Of a stretch of 17,892 bases of DNA, positions 1 to 7,143 are shown one piece after another. Positions within the stretch are counted from its first letter, which is position 1, and every line of letters begins with the position of its first letter. The notes beneath the pieces were generated by a model. It did not search any database, was not told where the DNA came from, and was given only the letters and a program-made list of their open reading frames with translations. This stretch comes from DASVDK01 sp036381125 [NCBI: Thermodesulfobacteriota bacterium] (GTDB taxonomy: Bacteria > DASVDK01): NCBI GenBank assembly GCA_036381125.1, contig DASVDK010000337.1, forward strand, positions 1 through 17,892, given 5' to 3'. Position numbers and translations under genes: made by a program.

Positions 1-351
1 GGCGGCGACCTGGCCGAGGCCGAGGGCCTCGTGCGAGAGGCGCTCGCGCTGTCGGGCGAGCGCCCCGGCCTCCTCGACACGCTGGCCGTGGTGCTGCTCG
101 AGCGCGGCCGGCCGGTCGAGGCGCGCCAGGTCCTCGAGCGCGCCGTGGAGCTGGCGCCGGACGACGACGGCATCCTCGAGTCGCTCGCCGATGCCTGCCT
201 TGCGCTCGGCGACGCCGACTGCGCCCGCCACGCGCTGCGCGAAGCGGTCGCCGCCCGGCCGGCCTCCCCCGACCGCGAGCGCGCCCTTGCCGACCGGCTC
301 GAGCGGCTCGACGAGGACGGCGTGGCCGCCGCGCGACCGGCGGCGCCATGA
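1..351 (+). CDS. TPR-repeat protein, C-terminal part (5' end outside window)
   Basis: The reading frame is open from base 1, so this is the C-terminal ~116 residues of a longer protein. It shows helical TPR-like repeats, with the typical pattern of small residues and acidic turns (for example AVELAPDD followed by LESLADACLALGD, then a third helix pair ending AVAARP). TPR units act as protein-protein interaction scaffolds; the partner cannot be told from this fragment. The stop codon TGA overlaps the ATG of the next gene (ATGA, 348-351), so the two genes are probably translationally coupled. The neighbour is a lipoprotein peptidase, which suggests an envelope-associated function, but that is inference. 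The tail after the last repeat is charged and Ala/Pro-rich. Confidence 0.75.
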   Translation, partial: GGDLAEAEGLVREALALSGERPGLLDTLAVVLLERGRPVEARQVLERAVELAPDDDGILESLADACLALGDADCARHALREAVAARPASPDRERALADRLERLDEDGVAAARPAAP

Positions 352-1139
352 CCCGGCTCACGCGGCGTCGGCTCCTCGTCCTCGGCGCGAGCGCGCTCGC
401 GCCGGCCGCGCTCGGCGGCTGCGGCGCCACGACCCGGGTCGTTCCGGGCACGACCATCACGCTGCGGGGCGGGCCCATGCAGGGCCTCCTGCTCGCCCGC
501 GCCGAACGGCACGTCGCCGACGCCTGCCGGCAGCTCTCGACGGTCCTCGGGGACCCGCCCGCCGCGCCGCTCGAGGTTCGGCTCGTCTCGCACTTCTCGA
601 GCCCCGCGGGTCCCGGTGCCGCCGCGCGCTACCTGCCGGCCGAGCGGGTCATCGAGGTGCAGCTCGCCACCAGCCACGATCCGCTCGGCGACCTGCGCGA
701 GTTCCGCGCCTGCATCTGGCACGAGTACGTCCACGTCCTGCTCCACGACCGGACCGGAGGGGAGCCGCTGCCGGCCTGGTTCGACGAGGGGGTGGCCGAG
801 TACTTCGGCCGCTACGGCAGCGGGATCGACTGGCGGCCCGAGTCGCGGGGGGGCGCCTTCCTCGAGGTCGTGCGCACCAGGCGCGTGCCGCGCTTCTTCG
901 AGATCGATCGGCTCTTCTACGCCGCCGACCACGCCCGCGCCTACACCGCGTACGCGTTCGCCTACACCGCGGCCGCGCTGCTCGTCGCACGCTTCGGCGA
1001 CTCGGCGCCGGCGCTCGTGGCCGAGGCCGTCCGCCAGCGCTACACCGTCGGCGGCGCGCTCCGGCGGCTCTACGGCACCCGGCTTGCCGACTTCGAGGCC
1101 GAGTGGCAGGCGTCGCTCATTACCCGCTACGCCACGTGA
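348..1139 (+). CDS. Predicted lipoprotein zinc metallopeptidase (peptidase MA-like)
   Basis: A 263-residue protein. The N-terminus has a run of arginines (TRRR) before a hydrophobic stretch, ending in the lipobox LGGC with Cys25, so it is probably exported (Sec, possibly Tat) and lipid-anchored. HEYVH at residues 125-129 is a HExxH zinc site, and WFDEGVAEYF at 144-153 supplies the third ligand, most likely Glu147. This spacing is typical of gluzincin-type peptidases of the peptidase MA family. The substrate is unknown. Its start overlaps the stop of the upstream TPR gene by ATGA, so the pair may work together at the envelope. All catalytic residues seem present. The family assignment rests on motifs; a role as an inactive or binding protein cannot be excluded. 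Confidence 0.8.
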   Translation: MTRLTRRRLLVLGASALAPAALGGCGATTRVVPGTTITLRGGPMQGLLLARAERHVADACRQLSTVLGDPPAAPLEVRLVSHFSSPAGPGAAARYLPAERVIEVQLATSHDPLGDLREFRACIWHEYVHVLLHDRTGGEPLPAWFDEGVAEYFGRYGSGIDWRPESRGGAFLEVVRTRRVPRFFEIDRLFYAADHARAYTAYAFAYTAAALLVARFGDSAPALVAEAVRQRYTVGGALRRLYGTRLADFEAEWQASLITRYAT

Positions 1140-1169
1140 CCATCGGCGCGCTGCAGGAGATCGGACTCC

Positions 1170-2567
1170 ATGCTCTTCATCGACAAGGTGACCCGCACGT
1201 TCCGCTGCCAGAACGACCAGCGTCCGGGCGTCTTCGGCGCGCTCGCCACGGCCATCGGCCAGGAGGAGGCGCTCCTCGGCGACGTCCGGACCGTATCGAT
1301 CGGGCGCCTGCACATCGTCCGCGACATCACGGTGTACGTGGACGACGAGGCGCACCTCGCGCGGGTCGTCGAGCGGGTGCGGCGCCAGCCGGGCGTCGAG
1401 CTGCTCGCGGTGATCGACGACGTGCTCGAGGCGCACGAGGGGGGCAAGATCGTCGTGCGGTCGAGGCGTCCCATCGGGCGCATCACCGACCTGCGGCGCG
1501 TCTACACGCCGGGCGTCGCCCAGGTCTGCCGGCTCCTCGTCCAGGACCCCTCCAAGGCGCACGCGTACACGACCATCTCGCGGACGGTCGCCATCGTCAC
1601 CGACGGCACCGCCGTCCTCGGGCTCGGCGACATCGGGCCGGTGGCCGGGATGCCGGTCATGGAGGGGAAGGCGGCGCTCTTCGCGGAGCTGGTGGGCCTC
1701 AACGCGGTGCCGATCCTCCTCGATACGAAGGACCCGGACGAGATCGTCCGCGCCGTGCGCGCCATCGCGCCGACGTTCGGCGGCATCCAGCTCGAGGACA
1801 TCGCGGCGCCGGCCTGCTTCGAGGTCGAGTCGCGGCTGGTCGAGGCGCTCGACGTGCCGGTGCTCCACGACGACCAGCACGGCACGGCCGTCGTCGCGCT
1901 GGCGGCCGTCATCGTCGCCTGCCGGCACGCGGGGCTCGACCTGCGGCGCGTGCGGTACGGCCACATCGGGCTCGGCGCGGCCGGGCTCGCCACGTCCCGG
2001 CTCATCATGCGGTACACCGGCAATCCGGTGATCGGCACCGACCTCAGGGAGGACGCCCTCGCGCGGCTGCGCGAGGCGGGCGGCCGCACCGGGACCCTCG
2101 CCGACGTCCTCGCGCAGGCCGACGTCGTCGTCGCCACCACCGGCGTGCCCGGGCTCATCAGGCCGGAGTGGGTGCGCAAGGGGCAGGTGATCCTGGCGCT
2201 CTCGAACCCGGACCCGGAGATCACCCCGGAGGCGGCGCTCGCGGCCGGCGCCGCGTTCGCCGCCGACGGCCGCGCGGTCAACAACGTCCTCGGCTTCCCC
2301 GGGCTCTTCAAGGGGGCGCTCGACGCGCGGGCGCGGCGCTTCACGTTCGAGATGCTGCTCGCCGCGGCCGAGGCCATCGCCGGACGCACCGAGGGGCACG
2401 AGCTGGTGCCCTCGCCGCTCGACCTCGAGCTGCACCACGCGGTCGCGCACGCCGTGGCGCGCGGCGCCATCGACTCGGGGGTCGCGCGGGCGCCGCTCGA
2501 CGAGGACTACTTCAACGCCGACCCCCCCTCCCGACCGGTGCCGACATCCTGGGGAGTCAGAGCCTGA
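1170..2567 (+). CDS. NAD(P)-dependent malic enzyme with N-terminal ACT domain
   Basis: A 465-residue protein expected to decarboxylate malate oxidatively to pyruvate and CO2 in the cytoplasm. Residues ~1-85 look like an ACT regulatory domain (FRCQNDQRPGVFGALATAIG opening, then beta-alpha-beta pattern), suggesting allosteric control by a small ligand, possibly an amino acid. The malic domain follows: RRVYTPGV with Tyr112, EGKAALF with Lys167 (the catalytic pair), the acidic metal site LEDI and HDDQHGT at 233-239. The Rossmann motif GLGAAG lies at 267-272, and SNPDPEITPEA follows. The start is supported by GGAG about ten bases upstream. The last ~15 residues are Pro-rich and the stop codon lies inside a CCTGACCC sequence related to the repeat array downstream, so the C-terminus may have been altered by that element. 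Confidence 0.92.
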   Translation: MLFIDKVTRTFRCQNDQRPGVFGALATAIGQEEALLGDVRTVSIGRLHIVRDITVYVDDEAHLARVVERVRRQPGVELLAVIDDVLEAHEGGKIVVRSRRPIGRITDLRRVYTPGVAQVCRLLVQDPSKAHAYTTISRTVAIVTDGTAVLGLGDIGPVAGMPVMEGKAALFAELVGLNAVPILLDTKDPDEIVRAVRAIAPTFGGIQLEDIAAPACFEVESRLVEALDVPVLHDDQHGTAVVALAAVIVACRHAGLDLRRVRYGHIGLGAAGLATSRLIMRYTGNPVIGTDLREDALARLREAGGRTGTLADVLAQADVVVATTGVPGLIRPEWVRKGQVILALSNPDPEITPEAALAAGAAFAADGRAVNNVLGFPGLFKGALDARARRFTFEMLLAAAEAIAGRTEGHELVPSPLDLELHHAVAHAVARGAIDSGVARAPLDEDYFNADPPSRPVPTSWGVRA

Positions 2568-2586
2568 CCCGGCCGGCGACCCTGCC

Positions 2587-2755
2587 GGGGTCAGGCCTCA
2601 ACTTTTTCCATGGGGTCAGGCCTATCCATTTTCCATGGGGTCAGGCCTCAACTTTTTCCATGGGGTCAGGCCTATCCATTTTCCAGGCCTGGCCGTTCTC
2701 TCGGGTTGGAAAACGGAAAGACCTGACCCCGCGGAAAACGGAAAGACCTGACCCC
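2587..2755. repeat. Palindromic array of ~25-bp half-units (four forward, two inverted)
   Basis: A 50-bp unit is present almost twice in tandem (2587-2636 and 2637-2685). Each unit is two half-units that begin GGGGTCAGGCCT and end TTTTCCA(T). Two inverted half-units of the form GGAAAACGGAAAG-ACCTGACCCC lie at 2708-2730 and 2733-2755. The forward copy at 2662-2685 can pair with 2707-2730 over about 21 of 24 positions (GGGGTCAGG with CCTGACCCC, then ten of eleven in TCCATTTTCCA). The transcript from either strand would therefore fold into a long hairpin with a 21-base loop. It fills the gap between two convergent genes. No transposase is in the window. It resembles REP/BIME-type elements, but that class assignment is inference. 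Confidence 0.85.
2662..2730. terminator. Possible bidirectional terminator formed by inverted half-units
   Basis: The last forward half-unit (2662-2685) and the first inverted half-unit (2707-2730) form a long imperfect stem between the convergent malic enzyme and histidine kinase genes. The stems contain T-rich or A-rich tracts (TTTTCC and GGAAAA). Position and symmetry fit a two-way terminator, but no clean trailing U-run is present, so the function is inferred. Confidence 0.35.
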
Positions 2756-2758
2756 GAT

Positions 2759-3934
2759 CTAGTGCGCGGCGGGGAGTTCGACGGTGAAGCGGGCGCCCTG
2801 GCCGGGTGTCGAGGCGGCCTCGATGCGGCCGCCGTGGTCGCGTACGACGTCGAGGCAGAGCGACAGCCCGAGGCCGGTCCCCTGGCCCTCGGGCTTCGTC
2901 GTGTAGAAGGGGTGGAAGATGCGGTCGATGTCGCGCGGCGCGATGCCGGGGCCGTCGTCCTCGACGGCGAGGCGGACGCCCGAGGAGACGTCGTCGAACC
3001 GGCAGGGGGCGGTGCGTACCACCACGCGCCCCGGCCTGCGGCCCGCGGCCGCGAGCGCCTGCCTCGCGTTCGTCATGAGGTTCAGCACGACCTGCTCGAG
3101 CTGCTGCTCGTCACCAAGCACCGGCGCCAGGTCGGAGGCAAGGTCGAGCTGGACCTCCACGCGGGCCAGCCGCATCTCCGAGGCCTCCAGTTCGGCCGCG
3201 GCGCGCACGACGGCGTTCACGTCGACGAGCCGGCGTTCCGGGTCGCGCTTGCGCGCGAAGCCGAGCAGGTTCTTCGCGATGCGCGTGGCGCGCTCCGCCG
3301 AGGCGGTGAGCTTGGCGACGTCGCGCGTGATCTGGAGGTCGCCGATCTCATCCGCCCGCCCGGCGATGAGCTGCGCGTAGCCCAGCACGGCGGTGAGGGG
3401 GTTGTTGATCTCGTGCGCCACGCCCGAGAGGAGCTGGCCGAGGGTGGCCATCTTGCCCGCCTGCAGGAGCTCCGACCTGAGGGCCCGGCAGGCCCGCTCG
3501 GCCTCGTCAAGCGCCCCGCGCACCTCCGCGCGCCGGCGCAGCAGGGCCCGGATGCGGGCCGACAGCTCCCGCTCGTCGAAGGGCTTGGTGATGTAGTCGC
3601 TCGCGCCCATCTCGAAGGCGGCCGTCTTGTGCGCCATCTCGGTGCGCGCCGTGATGAAGATGACCGGCGTGTCCGCCGTGCTCGGGTCGGAGCGGATCGC
3701 CTTGCAGGCGGCGAGCCCGTCGAGGTCCGGCATGGTGATGTCGAGCAGGATCAGGTCGGGCCGGTGCAGCGCCGCGGCGCGCACCCCCTCCTGTCCGCTC
3801 CGCGCCGAGATGGTGCGGTAGCCGAGGTCGGTGAGGAGCACGTCGGCCGCCTCGCAAATGGCCGGCTCGTCGTCGACGACGAGCACCAGGGGCGGCGGCT
3901 CCACCGGGGCCGTCACGGCAAGGGCCGTGTTCAT
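2759..3934 (-). CDS. Hybrid receiver-histidine kinase (REC-HisKA-HATPase), soluble
   Basis: A 391-residue cytoplasmic signalling protein with no membrane segment. An N-terminal receiver domain (~16-135) has the acidic pocket Asp21-Asp22, the phospho-acceptor Asp65 (LLDITMP), Thr95 and Lys117. A short helical linker leads to a HisKA dimerisation domain with the H-box GVAHEINNP and His174. The C-terminal HATPase_c domain carries the N-box NLMTNA, the G1 box EDDGPGIA, the F-box FHPFYTTKP and the G2 box GTGLGLS. All catalytic elements are intact. With an N-terminal receiver it is probably driven by another kinase or acts within a phosphorelay; no partner is encoded nearby. The ATG at 3934 is chosen because the receiver domain starts soon after it. 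That ATG overlaps the stop of a 17-codon leader ORF (ATGA). A longer upstream frame exists but is low-complexity. Confidence 0.9.
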   Translation of the reverse strand: MNTALAVTAPVEPPPLVLVVDDEPAICEAADVLLTDLGYRTISARSGQEGVRAAALHRPDLILLDITMPDLDGLAACKAIRSDPSTADTPVIFITARTEMAHKTAAFEMGASDYITKPFDERELSARIRALLRRRAEVRGALDEAERACRALRSELLQAGKMATLGQLLSGVAHEINNPLTAVLGYAQLIAGRADEIGDLQITRDVAKLTASAERATRIAKNLLGFARKRDPERRLVDVNAVVRAAAELEASEMRLARVEVQLDLASDLAPVLGDEQQLEQVVLNLMTNARQALAAAGRRPGRVVVRTAPCRFDDVSSGVRLAVEDDGPGIAPRDIDRIFHPFYTTKPEGQGTGLGLSLCLDVVRDHGGRIEAASTPGQGARFTVELPAAH

Positions 3935-3984
3935 GCGCTCCGCTCCCCGATGATGGCTGCGGCGGCGAGGCCGGATCCCCGCAT
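3931..3984 (-). CDS. Leader ORF of 17 codons, stop overlapping the kinase start
   Basis: Reading on the minus strand, AGGAGG lies five bases upstream of an ATG at 3984. This is the best Shine-Dalgarno sequence in the region, better than the kinase's own GGAG about ten bases from its ATG. The frame encodes MRGSGLAAAAIIGERSA and stops at TGA (3933-3931), which overlaps the kinase ATG as ATGA. The arrangement is typical of translational coupling or a leader peptide. The peptide has no recognised family and may have no function of its own. It is too short for codon statistics, so its translation is inferred from the ribosome-binding site and the overlap. Confidence 0.5.
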   Translation of the reverse strand: MRGSGLAAAAIIGERSA

Positions 3985-4064
3985 GGGACCCTCCTGCGGT
4001 CGAACGACCTGACGACGATGGACGCGCGGCGGCCCCGGTTCTGGTCGAGGCCGGCCGTGCGTCC

Positions 4065-4093
4065 TGTAGACCCGAAAACGGAGGGCTTGTCAA
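4065..4093 (-). promoter_or_regulatory. Predicted sigma-70 type promoter for leader ORF and kinase
   Basis: On the minus strand a perfect -35 hexamer TTGACA (4088-4093) is followed by a 17-base spacer and TCTACA (4065-4070) as a weak -10. Transcription would start near 4058, giving an untranslated leader of about 74 bases before the 17-codon leader ORF. It lies in the only gap upstream of the kinase, so the position is sensible. The -10 matches the consensus at only three positions. Confidence 0.5.
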
Positions 4094-4155
4094 GCGCTGC
4101 TCGCATCGGCGCCGGGTCCGGCGGCCCGCGCCGTCCGGGTCGGCCGCGCGAACCG

Positions 4156-4920
4156 TCAGTCTGCCCGCCAGCCGGCCAGGAGGGCCGGCGCGTCGAGGCT
4201 CGCGCCGTGCCGGTCCCGGGCGTCGGGATGGGCGGCGCACCAGAGGAACACGCGCGCGACCTCCTCGGGCGGCGCCACGGAGGCGGGATCCTCCTGCGGG
4301 TAGGCGGCCGCCCGCATCGCGGTACGCGTGGGGCCGGGGTTGACGGCGAGGACCACGAGGCCGCGGCCGTCGGTCTCGGCCGCGAGCACCTGCGTGAGCC
4401 CCTCGATGCCGAACTTGCTCACCGCGTAGGCGCCCCACCGCGCCTTCCCGGTCCGGCCGACCCCGGACGACACGTTGAGGATGCTCGCAAAGCGAGGCGG
4501 CTCGGCCCGGAGCATCGGCAGGCAGGCCTTGACGAGGCGGAAGGGCGCGGTGAGGTTCACCGCGAGCGTCGCGTCCCACTCCGCCTCGGGGTAGTCGGCG
4601 ATCGGGACGCGGGGCCCGAGACGCCCCGCGTTGTTGACGAGGCAGGTGAGCCGTCCGAACCGGTCGCGCACCCCGGACGCAACGCGAGCCGGCGCCTGCG
4701 GGTCGGCGAGGTCGGCGGGGACCGGCAGGACGTCGGGCGCGCCGGCCGCAAGGAGCGCGCGGGCCTGGGTGCGCAGCAGGCCGCCGTCCCGGGCCACGAG
4801 GGCGAGCGCGGCGCCGCGGGAGGCGAAGAGGCGGGCCACCGCGGCGCCGAGGCCGCGCGTCGCGCCGGTGACCAGCGCGACGGCGCCGTCGAGCCTGAGG
4901 CCGGCGGTCGGGTCAGGCAC
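4156..4920 (-). CDS. Short-chain dehydrogenase/reductase (SDR)
   Basis: A 254-residue classical SDR, the usual length for the family. The nucleotide-binding motif TGATRGLG covers residues 18-25, NNAG is at 96-99, and the catalytic set is Asn122, Ser151/152, Tyr165 and Lys169 (YAVSK). A PGPTRTAM segment follows, as in many SDRs. It should oxidise or reduce an alcohol/carbonyl with NAD(P)H; the substrate is unknown. The GTG start at 4920 is favoured: the conserved domain begins seven residues later, GAGG lies upstream, and it overlaps the hpnE stop by 8 bp. It is the last gene of the six-gene operon, so it could modify an isoprenoid product, but generic redox function is equally possible. Confidence 0.85.
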   Translation of the reverse strand: MPDPTAGLRLDGAVALVTGATRGLGAAVARLFASRGAALALVARDGGLLRTQARALLAAGAPDVLPVPADLADPQAPARVASGVRDRFGRLTCLVNNAGRLGPRVPIADYPEAEWDATLAVNLTAPFRLVKACLPMLRAEPPRFASILNVSSGVGRTGKARWGAYAVSKFGIEGLTQVLAAETDGRGLVVLAVNPGPTRTAMRAAAYPQEDPASVAPPEEVARVFLWCAAHPDARDRHGASLDAPALLAGWRAD

Positions 4921-6280
4921 CGGTCGCCTCGACGGCGGCGCCGGCCGGCGCGCCGGCGAGCGCGGCGGCGGCCGCGTGTCCGGACTGGACCGCCCCCTCG
5001 ATCGTCCCCGGCAGGCCGGTGTCGGTCCAGTCGCCGGCGAGGACGAGGTTGGCGAGCGGCGTCGCCGTGCCGGGGCGAAGGCTCGCGGCGCCGGGCGCGA
5101 GCGAGGGGGTCGCGAAGGGCTCCTTGACGACGTGGCCGCGCAGGAGCCGCGCGCCGCGCGCGGCCGGCACCAGGCGGGCCACCTCGCGCTCGGCCAGGGC
5201 GACCAGCTCGGTGTGCGGGCGGCCGACGAGGTCGCGGGCGCCGCTGGTGACGGCGGTGACGTGGGTGCCGCGGTCGAAGAGCCAGTGCAGCGGGCTGCCG
5301 AGGAGCCCGACGAAGGGGCGCGGCGCGACCGGCCGGTCGTACCAGAGGTGGAACGACACGATGGGCGAGGCGCCGAGCCGGGCGAGGCCGGCGAAGGGGG
5401 GGCGGGCCGCCAGCGCGGGCGGGAGGAGCGACGGCAGGACCCGGTGGGGGACGGCCGCCACGACGGCGTCGACCGGCAGCCGTTCGCCGGCGCCGCGCCC
5501 GGCGGCCGAGAGCCGCACCGCCACGACGCGGTCGCCCGCGACCTCGAGCGAGGCGGCGGCCGCGTGCGTGCGGACGCGGCCGCCGGCGGCCTCGACGATC
5601 GCGCGCGCCTGCTCCGTGTAGAGGTCCGAGAGGCCGACGGCGGCGACCCCGAGGTCGCCCGCACGCGAGCCGCCGAAGAAGGCCCGGCGCGCCACCGCGA
5701 GGAGCCAGCGGGCCGAGGCGACCTCCGGCGCGTCGTTCAGCGTGGCGAGCGTGAGCGGGTCCCAGAAGACCCGGCGCGCGCCGGGCGTCTGGCCGTGCCG
5801 CGCGAGCCACGAGGCGACGGTGAGCGGCTCCAGCGCCGCCTCCGCGGCGCCCCCCCCGCGCGCCGCTGCCGCGAGGGCCACCCCCCCGCGGACCAGGGCG
5901 AGGCGGTCGCGCGCCCGCACCCCGCCGAAGCGCAGCAGCCCGGCCAGGACGTGGAGCGGCGCCGGCAGCGCCGGGCAGGTCAGGCGTGCGGCGGCGCCGC
6001 CCTCGCCGACGAACGCCACGTCGAGCCGGGGCTCGAAGGCGATCCGGTCCGCGGTGCCGAGCCGCCCGAGGAAGGCCAGCGTCTCGCCGTAGCAGCGCAT
6101 GAAGAGGTGCTGGCCGTTGTCGACCACCGCGCCGCTCTCGGGCTCGCGGAACGAGTAGGCGCGCCCGCCGAGGACGCCCCGCCGCTCGAGGACCGTCACG
6201 CGCGCGCCGGCGTCGGCGAGGCGCACCGCGGCGGCGAGGCCCGCGAACCCGGCCCCGATGACCGCGACGTGCCGGCTCAC
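4913..6280 (-). CDS. hpnE: HpnE: hydroxysqualene dehydroxylase, FAD-dependent
   Basis: A 455-residue FAD-dependent amine oxidase/desaturase-like protein. The N-terminus has the dinucleotide-binding motif VIGAGFAGL (GxGxxG at 9-14) ending at Glu32, then GGRAYSF. The C-terminus has the second FAD motif LAGDWTDTGLPGTIEGAVQSG. Similarity in layout, and position directly after HpnC and HpnD homologues, identify it as the squalene-associated desaturase HpnE, which reduces hydroxysqualene to squalene. The start is GTG at 6280, overlapping the hpnD stop (GTGA), which supports coupled translation. Related C30 carotenoid desaturases cannot be excluded by eye, but the hpnC-hpnD-hpnE order is characteristic. 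No squalene-hopene cyclase is in the window, so the fate of squalene is not shown. Confidence 0.88.
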   Translation of the reverse strand: MSRHVAVIGAGFAGLAAAVRLADAGARVTVLERRGVLGGRAYSFREPESGAVVDNGQHLFMRCYGETLAFLGRLGTADRIAFEPRLDVAFVGEGGAAARLTCPALPAPLHVLAGLLRFGGVRARDRLALVRGGVALAAAARGGGAAEAALEPLTVASWLARHGQTPGARRVFWDPLTLATLNDAPEVASARWLLAVARRAFFGGSRAGDLGVAAVGLSDLYTEQARAIVEAAGGRVRTHAAAASLEVAGDRVVAVRLSAAGRGAGERLPVDAVVAAVPHRVLPSLLPPALAARPPFAGLARLGASPIVSFHLWYDRPVAPRPFVGLLGSPLHWLFDRGTHVTAVTSGARDLVGRPHTELVALAEREVARLVPAARGARLLRGHVVKEPFATPSLAPGAASLRPGTATPLANLVLAGDWTDTGLPGTIEGAVQSGHAAAAALAGAPAGAAVEATGA

Positions 6281-7143
6281 GGCAGGCGCACCATGGCGGC
6301 GAGCCAGCGCGAGGCGGCGATGGCGAGCTTGCGGGTCCGGCTGACGGCGGCCCGGTGGCCGAACACGTCGTAGCCGTGCCGGACGAGGTCGTCGAGGATC
6401 CGCTCGTAGATCGTGCCGATCGTCTCGGCCGCGTAGAGGTCGCGGCGGTCCTCGTCGGCCAGGTGGGCGCGCGCCGAACGGTAGTAGCCGTAGGCGCGGT
6501 CGGCCTCGAAGGCGAGCAGGTCGCGCAGCCCCGGCGTGAGCCGCCCGCCGCCGAGGTCGGCCTCGGTCACGCCGAAGCGCGCCATGTCGGCCGCCGGCAG
6601 GTAGACGCGGCCGCTCGCGGCGTCGCTCGCCACGTCGCGCAGGATGTTGGTGAGCTGGAGCGCCCGCCCGAGGTGGACCGCGTAGGTCCGCGCCGAGGGG
6701 TTCCGGTAGCCGTAGACTTCGATGCAGACCAGGCCGACCGCGGCGGCGACGCGGTCGCAGTAGACCAGGAGGTCGTCGATCGTCTCGTAGCGCCGCCGCG
6801 CGAGGTCCATCTCGACCCCGTCGATGATCGCCTCGAGGTGCGTCCGCGGGATGCCGAAGCGGCGGACGGCCCAGGCGAGCTTGACGGTGATCGGGTGCGT
6901 CGCCCGGCCGTCGTAGGCCCGCGCCAGCTCCTCGCGCCAGGCCGCGAGCCTGATCGCCTTGTCGTGCGGCAGGCCGTCCTCGTCGGCGATGTCGTCGGCG
7001 AAGCGGCAGAAGGCGTAGACCGCGTACATCGCCTCGCGCCGCTCGCGCGGCAGGAAGACGAACGACCAGTAGAAGTTGGTGCCCGAGCGCCGGGCGACCC
7101 GTCTGACGTAGTCGGTGAACGTGCGCGACTCGGCCGCCGTCAT
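6277..7143 (-). CDS. hpnD: HpnD: presqualene diphosphate synthase
   Basis: A 288-residue squalene/phytoene synthase family protein, all-alpha and cytoplasmic or membrane-associated. It carries the first aspartate-rich motif FADDIADE (Asp50, Asp51, Asp54) and the second, LTNILRDVASD (Asp169, Asp173), which bind diphosphate through magnesium. The first half-reaction, joining two farnesyl diphosphates to presqualene diphosphate, is assigned to HpnD in the three-enzyme hopanoid route. The ATG at 7143 overlaps the hpnC stop (ATGA) and its own stop overlaps the hpnE GTG. Both active-site motifs are complete. HpnD rather than phytoene synthase is chosen from the neighbours, since the sequence motifs are shared by the family. 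Confidence 0.9.
   Translation of the reverse strand: MTAAESRTFTDYVRRVARRSGTNFYWSFVFLPRERREAMYAVYAFCRFADDIADEDGLPHDKAIRLAAWREELARAYDGRATHPITVKLAWAVRRFGIPRTHLEAIIDGVEMDLARRRYETIDDLLVYCDRVAAAVGLVCIEVYGYRNPSARTYAVHLGRALQLTNILRDVASDAASGRVYLPAADMARFGVTEADLGGGRLTPGLRDLLAFEADRAYGYYRSARAHLADEDRRDLYAAETIGTIYERILDDLVRHGYDVFGHRAAVSRTRKLAIAASRWLAAMVRLP

Noticed and set aside
2587-2755. CRISPR-like look of the repeat array
   Set aside because: Half-units are directly adjacent without unique spacers, some are inverted, and no cas gene is nearby.
191-4012. A very long plus-strand open frame of 1273 codons
   Set aside because: It runs antisense or out of frame through the peptidase, malic enzyme, repeat array and kinase. 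Its sequence is Arg/Ala/Pro-rich without any domain, as expected where high GC removes stop codons.
4018-6373. Long plus-strand frames opposite the SDR and hpnE
   Set aside because: They are antisense to genes with complete family motifs and contain only Arg/Gly/Glu-rich shadow sequence.
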